Positions 5,749 through 13,148 of a stretch of DNA of 14,210 nt are shown here, in pieces (the first letter of the stretch is position 1; each line of letters starts with the position of its first letter). The stretch comes from HRBIN23 sp046294495 (lineage in GTDB: Bacteria > Chloroflexota > Dehalococcoidia > Lucifugimonadales > HRBIN23): the NCBI GenBank assembly GCA_046294495.1, contig JBKBKV010000046.1:1-14210 (forward strand). Reading direction: 5' to 3'. The notes under the pieces are model-generated. The model was not told the origin of the DNA. It ran no database searches and saw nothing but the letters and a program-made list of their open reading frames with translations. The position numbers and the translations under genes were made by a program.

Positions 5749-6522
5749 CTAGCGCTCTGGGCGGTTCATATCATATATAATGCGCAGACCGTGGAGGATG
5801 AGGTCTGGGTTCACAGCGGTGAATATGTCCGTTTCCCGTGTGATAAGGGAGACCAATCCCCCTGTGCCGATGACCCGGGCATCCTCCCCAAGTTCCTCTT
5901 TGAAGCGCCTAACCAGCCCTTCAATCATCCCTACATGCCCCAGGAGGACGCCCGACTGAATAGCAGCGACAGTGTTGCGCCCGATGGCGCTCCTGGGGCG
6001 CACCAGTTCTACACGGCGCAGTTGGGAGGCGGCGGTGAACACGGCCTCGGCCACCACCTGGGGGCCGGGATGAATGGCTCCGCCCAGGTAGTCCCCTTCC
6101 CGTGTAACGGCGTCAAACACGGTGAAGGTTCCGATCTCCACAATAATTACAGGGCCGCCATAGAGGCGGTAGGCGGCGGCGGCGGCGGCTACACGGTCGG
6201 CCCCCACATCCCTGGGGGTGTCGTAGAGGATACGCATCCCCGTCTTTACCCCCGCGCCTACCACCAGGGGGTTGATACGGAAGAAGGAGCGGCACACCTC
6301 TTCAAAGACCCAGGTGAGGGAAGGAACCACGCTACATAAAGCGGCATCCCGCACCTGGGAGGGGTTTAGGCCCCGCAGGTTCAAGAGGGAGAGCAGGAGC
6401 ACACCGTAGTCATCGGGCATGCGCCGTGGGTCGGTAGCCACACGCCAGGTGGCTACCAACTCCTCCCCCTGGAAGGCCCCTATCTTCACATTGCTGTTGC
6501 CTACATCCAGTGCCAGGAGCAC
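5749..6522 (-). CDS. coaX: Type III pantothenate kinase
   Basis: CoaX phosphorylates pantothenate with ATP, the first committed step of CoA synthesis, in the cytoplasm. The 257-residue length fits the family. Motifs in order: LLALDVGNSN at 2-11 (phosphate-binding, D6), DTPRDVGADRVAAAAAAY at 101-118 (D109 is the catalytic base position), VEIGTFTVFDAV at 128-139, YLGGAIHPG at 145-153, RSAIGRNTVAAIQSGV at 177-192, ViGTGGL at 217-223. In the third motif the usual Asp is Glu (E129) and GTATTFD reads GTFTVFD. I chose GTG at 6522: it yields the standard N terminus and has GGGGG 5 bases before it. TTG at 6537 is possible and would add five residues. Only 18 bases separate it from nnr upstream. CoaX is insensitive to CoA feedback in the enzymes studied, so control is likely at transcription. 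Confidence 0.92.
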   Translation of the reverse strand: MLLALDVGNSNVKIGAFQGEELVATWRVATDPRRMPDDYGVLLLSLLNLRGLNPSQVRDAALCSVVPSLTWVFEEVCRSFFRINPLVVGAGVKTGMRILYDTPRDVGADRVAAAAAAYRLYGGPVIIVEIGTFTVFDAVTREGDYLGGAIHPGPQVVAEAVFTAASQLRRVELVRPRSAIGRNTVAAIQSGVLLGHVGMIEGLVRRFKEELGEDARVIGTGGLVSLITRETDIFTAVNPDLILHGLRIIYDMNRPER

Positions 6523-6540
6523 GCTCGCCCCCTGCAAAGA

Positions 6541-8136
6541 TTATATCCCTTTTCTCCTCAGGGCGGGCCCCGGAAGGGGTGTGCCGGCCTTAAGGGCCTT
6601 GATGACCCTGGGCAGAAGGGGAAGTAGGTCGCCTGCCAGGGTGCCGGCATCGCCCGCCTCGGCGCGGAGCACCTCCCCCGCTGCCCCGTGCAGGAAGACC
6701 CCGAGGCTGGCGGCGTCAAAGGGGTGCATCCCCTGGGCCATCAGGCCGGCGATGGCCCCGGCCAGCACATCCCCAGTTCCGGCGGTGGCCAGAGCGGGGT
6801 TGGCGAAGGGGCTCAGACGCAGGTTGCCCTCCGGTGAGGCGACCACGGTGAAAGGCCCCTTGAGCACTACCGTAACGCCCCACCGACGTGCCGCCTGCTG
6901 CGCGGTGTGGAGGCGGTTCCGCTCTACTTCCTCTATGGTGGTGTCTAGCAGGCGGGCCATTTCCCCGGGGTGGGGGGTGAGCACGGCGGGAGCACGCACC
7001 TTTTCCCACCACCCCTCCTGGTGCGCCAGGATATTGAGGGCATCGGCGTCCAGCACGAGGGGGGTGTTTGGGGGTGTCTCCCCCAGGAGGAGGTGGCGGA
7101 GCAGGGCTTCTGCGGCGGGGCTTTGCCCCAGGCCACACCCCATAAGGAGCACCTCAAACTGCCCTAGGGCACGGCGCAGTTCCCGCACTGCATCTGGGGA
7201 GAACACCCCGCTGGCTGCTTCGGGAAGGGGCAGGTGGGTTACCTCTGTTAACTTGCTGGCCAGGATGGGGTGGATGCCGGAGGGTGCTGCCAAGGTAACA
7301 TATCCTGCGCCGACACGGGCCGCACCCATGCAGGCCAAATAGGCTGCGCCGATGTAGCGCTGGGAGCCTACAACAGCCAGCACCCGCCCAAAGGTCCCCT
7401 TATGGGCGGAGAGGGGACGGGGGGGAAACGCCTGGCGTGCCCAGCGCGCATCCAACAGGTCTAGGGGGACGTCTTCCGCCAAGTGTTCTGGGATACCAAT
7501 GTCAACTACCTCCAGGTGGCCCACCCGTTCCGCTCCCGGGAAAAGGAATAGGCCCAACTTGGGGAAACCCAGGGTTACAGTGATGTCGGCATAGGGAGTA
7601 AGGGGGTCTACCGCTCCCGTGTCCGCATCCAGGCCAGAGGGGAGGTCCAGGGCCAGAAGGCGGGGGGCAGGGCGTTGGGGGCTAATTTGGGCCACCAGGG
7701 TGAACACCTCGGCGAAGATCCCTTCAAAGGGGCGGCGTTTCCCTGTGCCCAGGACGGCGTCCACAACCAGGTGGGCGCTGGACAGCAGAGCGCGCAAGGT
7801 GGCCAACTGCTCGTCGCCGGGGGCTTCCACGGCTTCCACCCCCTGCTGAAGGGCCAGGGCCAGTTTGGGGTCTGCCGGGGGGCGGGGAACCAGCAGATAG
7901 GCAGTAACCTTTGCACCCCAGGAGGCCAGATGGCGCGCTGCCACAAGGCCATCCCCACCGTTGTTGCCCGGGCCGATGAGGGCCACCACCTCTGCCCCTC
8001 TCCGTTCGCCTACCGTTTCCCACGCCACACGCGCCACCTGAAGGCCGGCGTTCTCCATTAAGGTGTCCAAAGAGACGCCCAGCGCCTCGCTCTGCTGTTC
8101 CAGTCGGCGCATCTGTTCAGCGGTAACAACTTTCAT
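6541..8136 (-). CDS. nnr: Bifunctional NAD(P)H-hydrate epimerase / ADP-dependent NAD(P)H-hydrate dehydratase
   Basis: This 531-residue fusion repairs NADH and NADPH that have been damaged by hydration. The N-terminal YjeF domain (~1-225) interconverts R and S hydrates: GPGNNGGDGLVAARHL at 55-70, VDAVLGTG at 125-132, LDLPSGLDADTG at 163-174. The C-terminal ribokinase-like domain (~243-515) dehydrates the S form with ADP: HKGTFGRVLAVVGS at 245-258, AARVGAGYVTLAAP at 272-285, VLTPHPGEMARLL at 385-397, LKGPFTVV at 425-432, and the catalytic GTGDVLAGAIAGLMAQG at 453-469. The length and order match known bacterial fusions. ATG 8136 lacks a clear ribosome site, but it starts 19 bases after the acpS stop, so translation may be coupled. 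A TTG 9 bases upstream is the alternative. Confidence 0.93.
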   Translation of the reverse strand: MKVVTAEQMRRLEQQSEALGVSLDTLMENAGLQVARVAWETVGERRGAEVVALIGPGNNGGDGLVAARHLASWGAKVTAYLLVPRPPADPKLALALQQGVEAVEAPGDEQLATLRALLSSAHLVVDAVLGTGKRRPFEGIFAEVFTLVAQISPQRPAPRLLALDLPSGLDADTGAVDPLTPYADITVTLGFPKLGLFLFPGAERVGHLEVVDIGIPEHLAEDVPLDLLDARWARQAFPPRPLSAHKGTFGRVLAVVGSQRYIGAAYLACMGAARVGAGYVTLAAPSGIHPILASKLTEVTHLPLPEAASGVFSPDAVRELRRALGQFEVLLMGCGLGQSPAAEALLRHLLLGETPPNTPLVLDADALNILAHQEGWWEKVRAPAVLTPHPGEMARLLDTTIEEVERNRLHTAQQAARRWGVTVVLKGPFTVVASPEGNLRLSPFANPALATAGTGDVLAGAIAGLMAQGMHPFDAASLGVFLHGAAGEVLRAEAGDAGTLAGDLLPLLPRVIKALKAGTPLPGPALRRKGI

Positions 8137-8155
8137 GGTTCGCAAGGGGCAGGGT

Positions 8156-8581
8156 TTATGGAGTTAGGCTCTGGCCCAGGAGATGGGCGGCCTGCACGGT
8201 GGTGTGGCCTTCTTGGGGGGCCACTTCACCTACGGCTACGGCTATGGCCAGTTCACGGCTGTGGGAGAGGGAAAGGGCGAAGCGGGCAATGCCTAGCCTC
8301 TGGGCTAGTAGCATAGCACGCCCCGACAGGCGCACCGTGGGGGCCTGTCCCCGCTCCCGCACCACTTCAATCTCCTTCCAGGAGACGCCTCTTATGCCTG
8401 TGCCCAGAGCCTTCATCACCGCCTCCTTGGCGGCGAAGCGAACGGCCAACTGGGGGGCCTGCCCGCGGGCGTAGGCCAACTCGTGAGGGGTGTAGATACG
8501 GAGCAAGAAGCGCTCCCCCCAACGCTCTACTGCTCGGGCGATACGAGGGATTTCAACGATGTCTACACCGATGTAAAGCAC
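8156..8581 (-). CDS. acpS: Holo-[acyl-carrier-protein] synthase
   Basis: AcpS moves the 4'-phosphopantetheine group from CoA to a Ser of acyl carrier protein, so it links the CoA genes nearby to fatty acid synthesis. The 141-residue product shows GVDIVEIPRI at 5-14 with metal ligand D7 and RFAAKEAVMKALGTG at 48-62 with E53, then LSLSHSRELAIAVAV near the end; these are the family signatures. It is ~15-20 residues longer than usual because of a polar C-terminal tail after the last strand. The GTG start at 8581 lies 10 bases after the metF stop, with AGGGATGGGG in that gap as a moderate ribosome site. Confidence 0.92.
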   Translation of the reverse strand: MLYIGVDIVEIPRIARAVERWGERFLLRIYTPHELAYARGQAPQLAVRFAAKEAVMKALGTGIRGVSWKEIEVVRERGQAPTVRLSGRAMLLAQRLGIARFALSLSHSRELAIAVAVGEVAPQEGHTTVQAAHLLGQSLTP

Positions 8582-8591
8582 AGCCCCATCC

Positions 8592-9479
8592 CTATGAGGG
8601 AGCTACCGACTTTACCCCAGCCTGGGCAAGGATGGCGGGGATGTGGCGCTCCCACCCGATGGCCATAATGTGCACCCCCTGGCATAGGGGGCGCACATCC
8701 CGAATGATGCGGGCGGCGATTTCTACCCCCTTTGCCGTGCGGTCGGGGGCGCTTTCCAGTTCTGCGATAAGAGGTTCGGGTATAAAGACCCCAGGGAGGT
8801 TCTGGTTCAGATTGCGGGCCATACCCGCTGATTTGAGGACGATTATGCCAGCCAGGAAGGGGAGCCTATAGTGTTCCACACGCTTTATGAAGGAGCCAAA
8901 CTTGTCAGGCTCATATATGGCCTGGGTCTGGAAGAAGCGGGCGCCGGCCGAGATCTTCTCCTCCAGGCGCTGGAGTTCTTTGTCTATGTCTTTAGCGCCT
9001 GGGTTCACCACCGCCCCTAGGTGGAAGCGGGGAGTTCCCTTCAGGGCGTTCCCCGCCATATCGTGCCCGGCTGCCAGGGCAGAGGCCGCCTTCAATATCC
9101 CGATGGCCTCCAGGTCAAAGACGGCTTTTGCTTCGGGGTGGTCGCCGGTGCCGGGCGGGTCGCCGCTCATAACGGCGATATTCTCTATACCCAGGGCAGC
9201 GGCTGCCAGGAGTTCCGCCTGAATAGCGATGCGGTTGCGGTCCCGCCCGGTGATTTGCAGGATAGGCTCAGCGCCCCGCTCCAGGAGGAGGTGGGCGGCG
9301 GCGATGGGGGCCATAGCCATGCGTGCCCCGGTTGAATCGGTAAGGTTGAAGGCATCCACCAGACCCTGGAGGGACTGGGCTTTACTTATTACCTCGGACA
9401 GGTCGGTGCCCTTAGGGGGATTGAGTTCGGCGGTTACCACAAAGCGTCCGGAGGCCAGGGCGTCGCCAAATCGGCTCAT
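8592..9479 (-). CDS. metF: Methylenetetrahydrofolate reductase (short MetF family)
   Basis: This 295-residue TIM-barrel enzyme would reduce 5,10-methylene-THF to 5-methyl-THF (or the reverse), with FAD or FMN. Motifs: VVTAELNPPKGTD at 14-26 (E18 at the catalytic Glu position), NLTDSTGARM at 45-54, ITGRDRNRIAIQAELLAAAA at 76-95, VMSGDPPGTGDHPEAKAVFD at 103-122 (D107), FFQTQAIYE at 182-190 (Q184). The wording resembles the compact MetF clade found in acetogens and in the C-terminal half of YitJ-like proteins rather than E. coli MetF. No Fe-S or zinc domain is attached, so the electron donor is unknown. ATG 9479 has AGAGGA 6 bases upstream. As first gene of the run it may share control with CoA synthesis; it could supply methionine synthesis or a C1 pathway. 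Confidence 0.9.
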   Translation of the reverse strand: MSRFGDALASGRFVVTAELNPPKGTDLSEVISKAQSLQGLVDAFNLTDSTGARMAMAPIAAAHLLLERGAEPILQITGRDRNRIAIQAELLAAAALGIENIAVMSGDPPGTGDHPEAKAVFDLEAIGILKAASALAAGHDMAGNALKGTPRFHLGAVVNPGAKDIDKELQRLEEKISAGARFFQTQAIYEPDKFGSFIKRVEHYRLPFLAGIIVLKSAGMARNLNQNLPGVFIPEPLIAELESAPDRTAKGVEIAARIIRDVRPLCQGVHIMAIGWERHIPAILAQAGVKSVAPS

Positions 9480-9503
9480 GGCGTTCTCCTCTCCATCCTC
9501 GCC

Positions 9504-9532
9504 ATTATAGCCCTGGGGAAGTGTGGCGTCTA
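9504..9532 (-). promoter_or_regulatory. Sigma70-type promoter of the metF-acpS-nnr-coaX-coaBC run
   Basis: On the minus strand a perfect -10 box TATAAT (complement of 9504-9509) follows a -35 box TAGACG (complement of 9527-9532) after 17 bases. The predicted start near 9497 leaves an ~18-base leader with just the ribosome site, so there is no room for a riboswitch. Confidence 0.7.
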
Positions 9533-9607
9533 CTTATTTCACGGTGATAGGGGGGTGTTGGGCAAGCCCCTGATGGGCTGCTGGCTTGGATAGGGTGGAT
9601 GTGGGAC

Positions 9608-9637
9608 TTGTTGTCCCCTAGGAGTGCCCTCTATTAT
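9608..9637 (+). promoter_or_regulatory. Probable promoter for the enoyl-CoA hydratase gene
   Basis: TTGTTG (9608-9613), 18-base spacer, TATTAT (9632-9637) lies 29 bases before the ATG. It is divergent from the metF promoter. Between them (9563-9588) are nested inverted repeats, CAAGCC/GGCTTG and AGCCC/GGGCT, that could be an operator or a chance fold. Confidence 0.4.
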
Positions 9638-9665
9638 TCTGGGAGAAAGAGCAAAGGAGGTGCCT

Positions 9666-10439
9666 ATGCCCTACGAGACGCTGCTCTATCAGCAGGAGGG
9701 GGCATTGGGGGTGCTCTCCCTGAACCGCCCCCATCGCCTCAACGCTCTGAGCCGACAACTGGTGCAGGAGTTGGACGCCTTTCTGGGGGAGATGGAGCGC
9801 CAGCGGGAGGTGCGGGTGCTTATCCTGAGGGGGGAGGGGCGCTCCTTTTGCGCCGGGGCCGACATCAAGGAGATGGCGGAGGAGGAGCCGGGGGTGGCTC
9901 TCCCTAGGGCCACCACCCGTATAGCCACCCGTTTAGAGGCCCTGCCCCTTATTACCATTGCAGCCGTGCACGGATATGCTGTAGGGGGCGGCTGTGAACT
10001 GGCTATGGCTTGCGACCTGCGCATCGCATCGGAGGATGCCCAGTTTGGCCAGCCAGAGGTGAAGTTGGGCATCCTGCCTGGCGCTGGAGGCACCCAGCGC
10101 CTCCCCCGCCTTATCGGCATTGGGCGGGCCAAGGAACTAATGTATGTAGGGGATTTCATTGACGCCCGCACCGCCCTGGCGTGGGGGCTGGTGAACCGCG
10201 TGGTGCCGCAAGAGCGTCTGATGGAGGAGGCACGCGCCCTGGGCAAGGTGCTATTGGAGCGTCCCCCTCTTGCCCTTGCTCTCATCAAGTCGTGTGTCAA
10301 TGTGGGCATGCAGGTAGACCTCCACTCCGGCCTGGAGTATGAGGCGCGGTGCTCTACCATCCTGCACGCCTCGGAGGACAGAAGGGAGGGGATGCGGGCT
10401 TTCGTGGAGAAGCGTCCTCCCGTCTTTAAGGGGCGTTAG
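9666..10439 (+). CDS. Enoyl-CoA hydratase/isomerase family (crotonase) protein
   Basis: The 257-residue product has standard crotonase length and motifs. RPHRLNALSR at 21-30 and RSFCAGADIKEM at 59-70 form part of the CoA-binding and oxyanion-hole region. VHGYAVGGGCELAMACDLRI at 101-120 and FGQPEVKLGILPGAGGTQRL at 127-146 carry E111 and E131, spaced 20 residues apart like the two catalytic Glu of rat crotonase (E144, E164). This supports true 2-enoyl-CoA hydratase activity in fatty acid or related acyl-CoA breakdown, though members of this superfamily vary in substrate. The ATG at 9666 has an ideal ribosome site AAAGGAGG 5 bases before; the frame is open further upstream but without one. It is transcribed apart from the metF run. 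No acyl-CoA dehydrogenase or thiolase lies beside it. Confidence 0.92.
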   Translation: MPYETLLYQQEGALGVLSLNRPHRLNALSRQLVQELDAFLGEMERQREVRVLILRGEGRSFCAGADIKEMAEEEPGVALPRATTRIATRLEALPLITIAAVHGYAVGGGCELAMACDLRIASEDAQFGQPEVKLGILPGAGGTQRLPRLIGIGRAKELMYVGDFIDARTALAWGLVNRVVPQERLMEEARALGKVLLERPPLALALIKSCVNVGMQVDLHSGLEYEARCSTILHASEDRREGMRAFVEKRPPVFKGR

Positions 10440-10498
10440 GCGGTAGGTGCTTCCTGCAGGTCGCTGGGGGAAAGGCGCAGGGTGTTCCTGTAAAAGGG

Positions 10499-10514
10499 AG
10501 GGGGGAAACCCCCT
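10499..10514. other. GNRA-loop hairpin in the gap after the hydratase gene
   Basis: AGGGGG and CCCCCT form a 6-bp stem with a GAAA loop (10499-10514). Only two T follow, so termination would be weak, and the stem's last base is the first base of the promoter -35 box at 10514. It is probably part of the border between the two transcripts. Confidence 0.35.
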
Positions 10515-10541
10515 TGACGCCTGCCGTGTCGTCTCTGTAAT
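10514..10541 (+). promoter_or_regulatory. Promoter for the downstream hypothetical gene
   Basis: TTGACG (10514-10519), a 16-base spacer and TGTAAT (10536-10541, 5 of 6 consensus bases) predict a start near 10548, 16 bases before the chosen GTG at 10564. The gene is thus likely transcribed separately from the hydratase gene. Confidence 0.55.
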
Positions 10542-10563
10542 ATGGGGCGACACGGGGGCAAAT

Positions 10564-11007
10564 GTGTTGGAAATTACCTTTAGCGGCGGCGCTCTCCGCT
10601 GTCCGGAGACGCCGGAATATCTGGAGGTAGCGCTCCACCTCCTCCAGGTGCTCCGGGAGCAACTGAGGGCAGGTCAGCCCCAACCTGCCCCTGAGGCGGT
10701 GGGGATGCCTCCACAGCCACCTCCCGCTCCCCCACCCCCTGTCGTCTCGCCCGGGGCCCCCTCAACGCCTCACGCTCCCTCGCCTGGGCGGGTGCGCTGG
10801 TTTGTAACCCATCGCCCACGCATTCAGGTGGGACCTGGGCAGGTGGTTGAACCGGCGACCCTGGAGGAGCTGAAGGGGTTTATCCAGTCACGAGGTCTCA
10901 CTCCCCATCCCCGTGGGGATGCCTCTATGCTGGTGTGGCAGGTGCGGGAGCGCCTGGGCCTGCGTGTAGAGGCGGTTCCTACAGGAGGCGTTACAGGGCC
11001 TCCTTGA
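10564..11007 (+). CDS. Protein of unknown function with Pro-rich linker
   Basis: I do not recognise this 147-residue protein. Two small parts are visible: an N-terminal segment (~1-38; LEITFSGGALRCPETPEYLEV, then a likely amphipathic helix to REQL) and a C-terminal one (~79-147; RVRWFVTHRPRIQV, VVEPATLEELKGFIQSRG, SMLVWQVRERLGL), joined by ~38 residues rich in Pro, Ala and Gln. There is no signal peptide or membrane helix, so it is probably cytoplasmic. I chose GTG 10564 because GGGGG lies 5 bases before it and the predicted transcript starts just upstream; a longer frame reaches back to 10447 but would cross the promoter. Its last 17 bases overlap uvrC's end on the other strand. The ordinary codon use and own promoter support a real gene. 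Confidence 0.65.
   Translation: MLEITFSGGALRCPETPEYLEVALHLLQVLREQLRAGQPQPAPEAVGMPPQPPPAPPPPVVSPGAPSTPHAPSPGRVRWFVTHRPRIQVGPGQVVEPATLEELKGFIQSRGLTPHPRGDASMLVWQVRERLGLRVEAVPTGGVTGPP
10983..11004. other. Hairpin shared by the overlapping ends of the hypothetical gene and uvrC
   Basis: AGGAGGC (10983-10989) pairs with GCCTCCT (10998-11004) over an 8-base loop. The loop holds part of the uvrC stop, and the plus-strand gene's stop follows one base after the stem. Either strand could fold it, but neither has a real T run. Confidence 0.35.
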
Positions 11008-12868
11008 GGCGGTGGGCCAGGGAGAGGGTCATCCCCGGCAGGGAGGCGATGCGCTCCACCGGTGCATCTTTGATGCCTTTCAGGGAGCCAAAGGTTTGCA
11101 GTAGCAGGCGTTTGCGTTTGGGGCCTATGCCCGGCACCGAGTCCAGGGCTGAACGGGTCTGGCGTTTGGAGCGCAGGCGCTGGTGGTAGGACACCGCAAA
11201 GCGGTGGGCCTCGTCACGCACGCGCTGGAGGAGGAACAAACCTTGGGAGCCTCGGGGGAGGAGGATAGGCTCCGGCGCCTGAGGGACGCACAGCTCCTCC
11301 CGCTCTTTGGCCAGTGCTGCCAGAGGGATGAAATCGGTGGACAGCCCTAGTTCCAGGAACTCCTCCAGGGCGGCGGATAGATGCCCTTTCCCGCCGTCCA
11401 CTATCACCAAGTCGGGGACAATGCCCCAGGCCTCTTGTCCTGGTGGAGTGGTGCCGGTGCCAAGCAGGTGAGGGGCCTTCCTATAGGCCTCGGCCAGTCG
11501 GGTGAAACGCCGGCGCAATACCTCTCTAAGCATGGCGTAGTCGTCTATTCCATGCACGGTGCGCACCTTAAAGCGCCGGTAATGGGCGCGGTGGGGTTTT
11601 CCGTTCACAAAGACCACCATGCTACCCACTGCATCGGTGCCCCGGATGTTGGAGATGTCGTAGCACTCTATGCGCATGGGGAGGCGAGGCAGGTTCAGGG
11701 CCTCCTGCACCTCGGCCATGCCCCGCTGCAAGGTGTCCTCATTGGCCAGAGCGCGGGCCTGCTGAAGGCGCAGGCCCTCCTGGGCGTTTTCGGAGGCCAT
11801 GTCCACAAGGCGTTTCCTGGCCCCTCGCTGGGGAACAACCAGCCTGACCTGCCCGCCTCGCCTTTTTTCCAGGGTTTCCCTGACCAGTTCCTCCTCTTCG
11901 GGGTGGAATGGGAGCACCACTACAGGGGGAATGAAGGTGGCCGCCTCGTAGAACTGTAGGAGAAAGTGGGCCAGCACCTGCGGGGGGGGGTCGTCCTGGG
12001 TGCCCTCCAGGGCGAAGTGGTCGCGCTCCATCAGTTTCCCCTGGCGTATGAAGAAGACCTCCGCTCGCGCCTCGGCGTGCTCCTGGGCCAGGGCTATCAC
12101 ATCCATATCCTCACGCTTCAGGGAGACGACCTTCTGCTCCTCAAGAACCTGCTCAAGGGAGTGGATCTGGTCACGCAGGCGGGCGGCACGCTCAAAGTCC
12201 CAACGGGCTGCCGCTTCTCGCATCCGCTGGCGCAGGGTGGCCAGCACCGTTTCTGCCTTCCCCTCCAGGAACTGGATGACCTGCTGGATTATTTCCTGGT
12301 AGCCCTCTTTGGAGATGTAGCCTGTGCATGGGGCGGCACAGCGGTGGATGAAGTATTCCAGGCACGGTCGGGTGTCCTTGCCGGTGATGGGTTTGGTGCA
12401 GGAGCGATAGGGGAAGAGGCGCTTGAGCATGTCCAGGGTTCGGCGCACCGAGCCGGCTGAGGCGTAGGGGCCGAAGTAGCGGGCGCCATCCTGGCGCACC
12501 TTGCGGGTGAAGTAGACCAGGGGGAAGTCATCCCGTAGGTCGATGCGGATATAGGGGTAGGTTTTGTCGTCTCGCAGGCGGGTGTTGTATGGGGGGTGGT
12601 GGCGCTTAATAAAGGTGTTCTCCAGGAGCAGGGCCTCGCTCTCCGAATGGGTGAGAACCACCTCTAGGTCGGCGGCGCGGGCGAGCATGCGCTGTATCTT
12701 GGGTGGAAGGTCTGCCCGCTGGGCAAAGTAGGAGCGGACCCTGTCTCGCAGGCGTGATGCTTTCCCTACATAAAGCACCTGCCCCCGTCCATCGGTGAAC
12801 AGATAGACGCCTGGGCGCTCCGGGAGAGCTTTGAGATGCTCCTGGAAAGTGGGGTCGTGGATGTCCAC
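10991..12868 (-). CDS. uvrC: Excinuclease ABC subunit C
   Basis: UvrC makes both cuts around damaged DNA in the UvrABC repair complex. The 625-residue product has all domains: GIY-YIG nuclease at ~16-95 (GVYLF at 20-24, VLYVGKASRLRDRVRSYF at 31-48, E83), a four-Cys cluster C-X11-C-X7-C-X3-C ending in HRCAAPC, which in E. coli is reported to hold an Fe-S cluster, a UvrB-binding UVR helix (RLRDQIHSLEQVLEEQKVVS), an RNase H-like nuclease with IECYDISNIRG and VIVDGGKGH and a later His in RDEAHRF as active-site positions, and a C-terminal helix-hairpin-helix pair (VPGIGPKRKRLLLQTFG, LPGMTLSLAHRLKEAL). I chose GTG 12868: GAGAGGAG is directly upstream and it starts 11 bases after the previous stop. 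The ATG 54 bases further up would overlap that gene and add residues unlike UvrC. Confidence 0.95.
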   Translation of the reverse strand: MDIHDPTFQEHLKALPERPGVYLFTDGRGQVLYVGKASRLRDRVRSYFAQRADLPPKIQRMLARAADLEVVLTHSESEALLLENTFIKRHHPPYNTRLRDDKTYPYIRIDLRDDFPLVYFTRKVRQDGARYFGPYASAGSVRRTLDMLKRLFPYRSCTKPITGKDTRPCLEYFIHRCAAPCTGYISKEGYQEIIQQVIQFLEGKAETVLATLRQRMREAAARWDFERAARLRDQIHSLEQVLEEQKVVSLKREDMDVIALAQEHAEARAEVFFIRQGKLMERDHFALEGTQDDPPPQVLAHFLLQFYEAATFIPPVVVLPFHPEEEELVRETLEKRRGGQVRLVVPQRGARKRLVDMASENAQEGLRLQQARALANEDTLQRGMAEVQEALNLPRLPMRIECYDISNIRGTDAVGSMVVFVNGKPHRAHYRRFKVRTVHGIDDYAMLREVLRRRFTRLAEAYRKAPHLLGTGTTPPGQEAWGIVPDLVIVDGGKGHLSAALEEFLELGLSTDFIPLAALAKEREELCVPQAPEPILLPRGSQGLFLLQRVRDEAHRFAVSYHQRLRSKRQTRSALDSVPGIGPKRKRLLLQTFGSLKGIKDAPVERIASLPGMTLSLAHRLKEAL

Positions 12869-12879
12869 GGCTCCTCTCC

Positions 12880-13134
12880 CTAGCGCAGGAGAACCCAGAG
12901 CACCAGCAAGATGGCTACGCATACCCCTGCTACCACCCCGATGGCGCGTAGTTCCCGAGCGAGAGGCAGGCGGGCGACCGATGTCGCAGGGGTGGAGCGG
13001 GGGGGCGATGGCTCCTGCCGAAGGACGGGTGTCGGTGCTTGTGGTGCTTTTGGAGGGAGGGTAGCAGTCCCCGCGGAGGGGGCGCTCACACTAGGGCGGG
13101 GCCGTCGGCCCCGGCGCCGGGATTTCCTGGGCAT
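12880..13134 (-). CDS. Small Pro-rich protein with C-terminal membrane helix
   Basis: The 84-residue product has a strongly basic start (PRKSRRRGRRPRPS), a Pro/Ala/Thr-rich middle (~16-55), and one hydrophobic helix at the very end (~64-83, IGVVAGVCVAILLVLWVLLR). There is no N-terminal signal, so it should be tail-anchored with its basic part in the cytoplasm. The basic end could bind nucleic acid or phospholipid head groups; this is only a guess. I recognise no family. ATG 13134 has AAGGAG ~8 bases upstream; a GTG 18 bases earlier overlaps the stop of the preceding gene by four bases and is an alternative. It sits tightly between the kinase-like gene and uvrC, so it is transcribed with them. 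Confidence 0.65.
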   Translation of the reverse strand: MPRKSRRRGRRPRPSVSAPSAGTATLPPKAPQAPTPVLRQEPSPPRSTPATSVARLPLARELRAIGVVAGVCVAILLVLWVLLR

Positions 13135-13148
13135 AGTATTTGTCTCCT

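Noticed and set aside
12869..12922. Upstream ATG for uvrC adding 18 residues
   Set aside because: It would overlap the previous gene by 43 bases, and the GTG at 12868 has a good ribosome site and the usual UvrC length.
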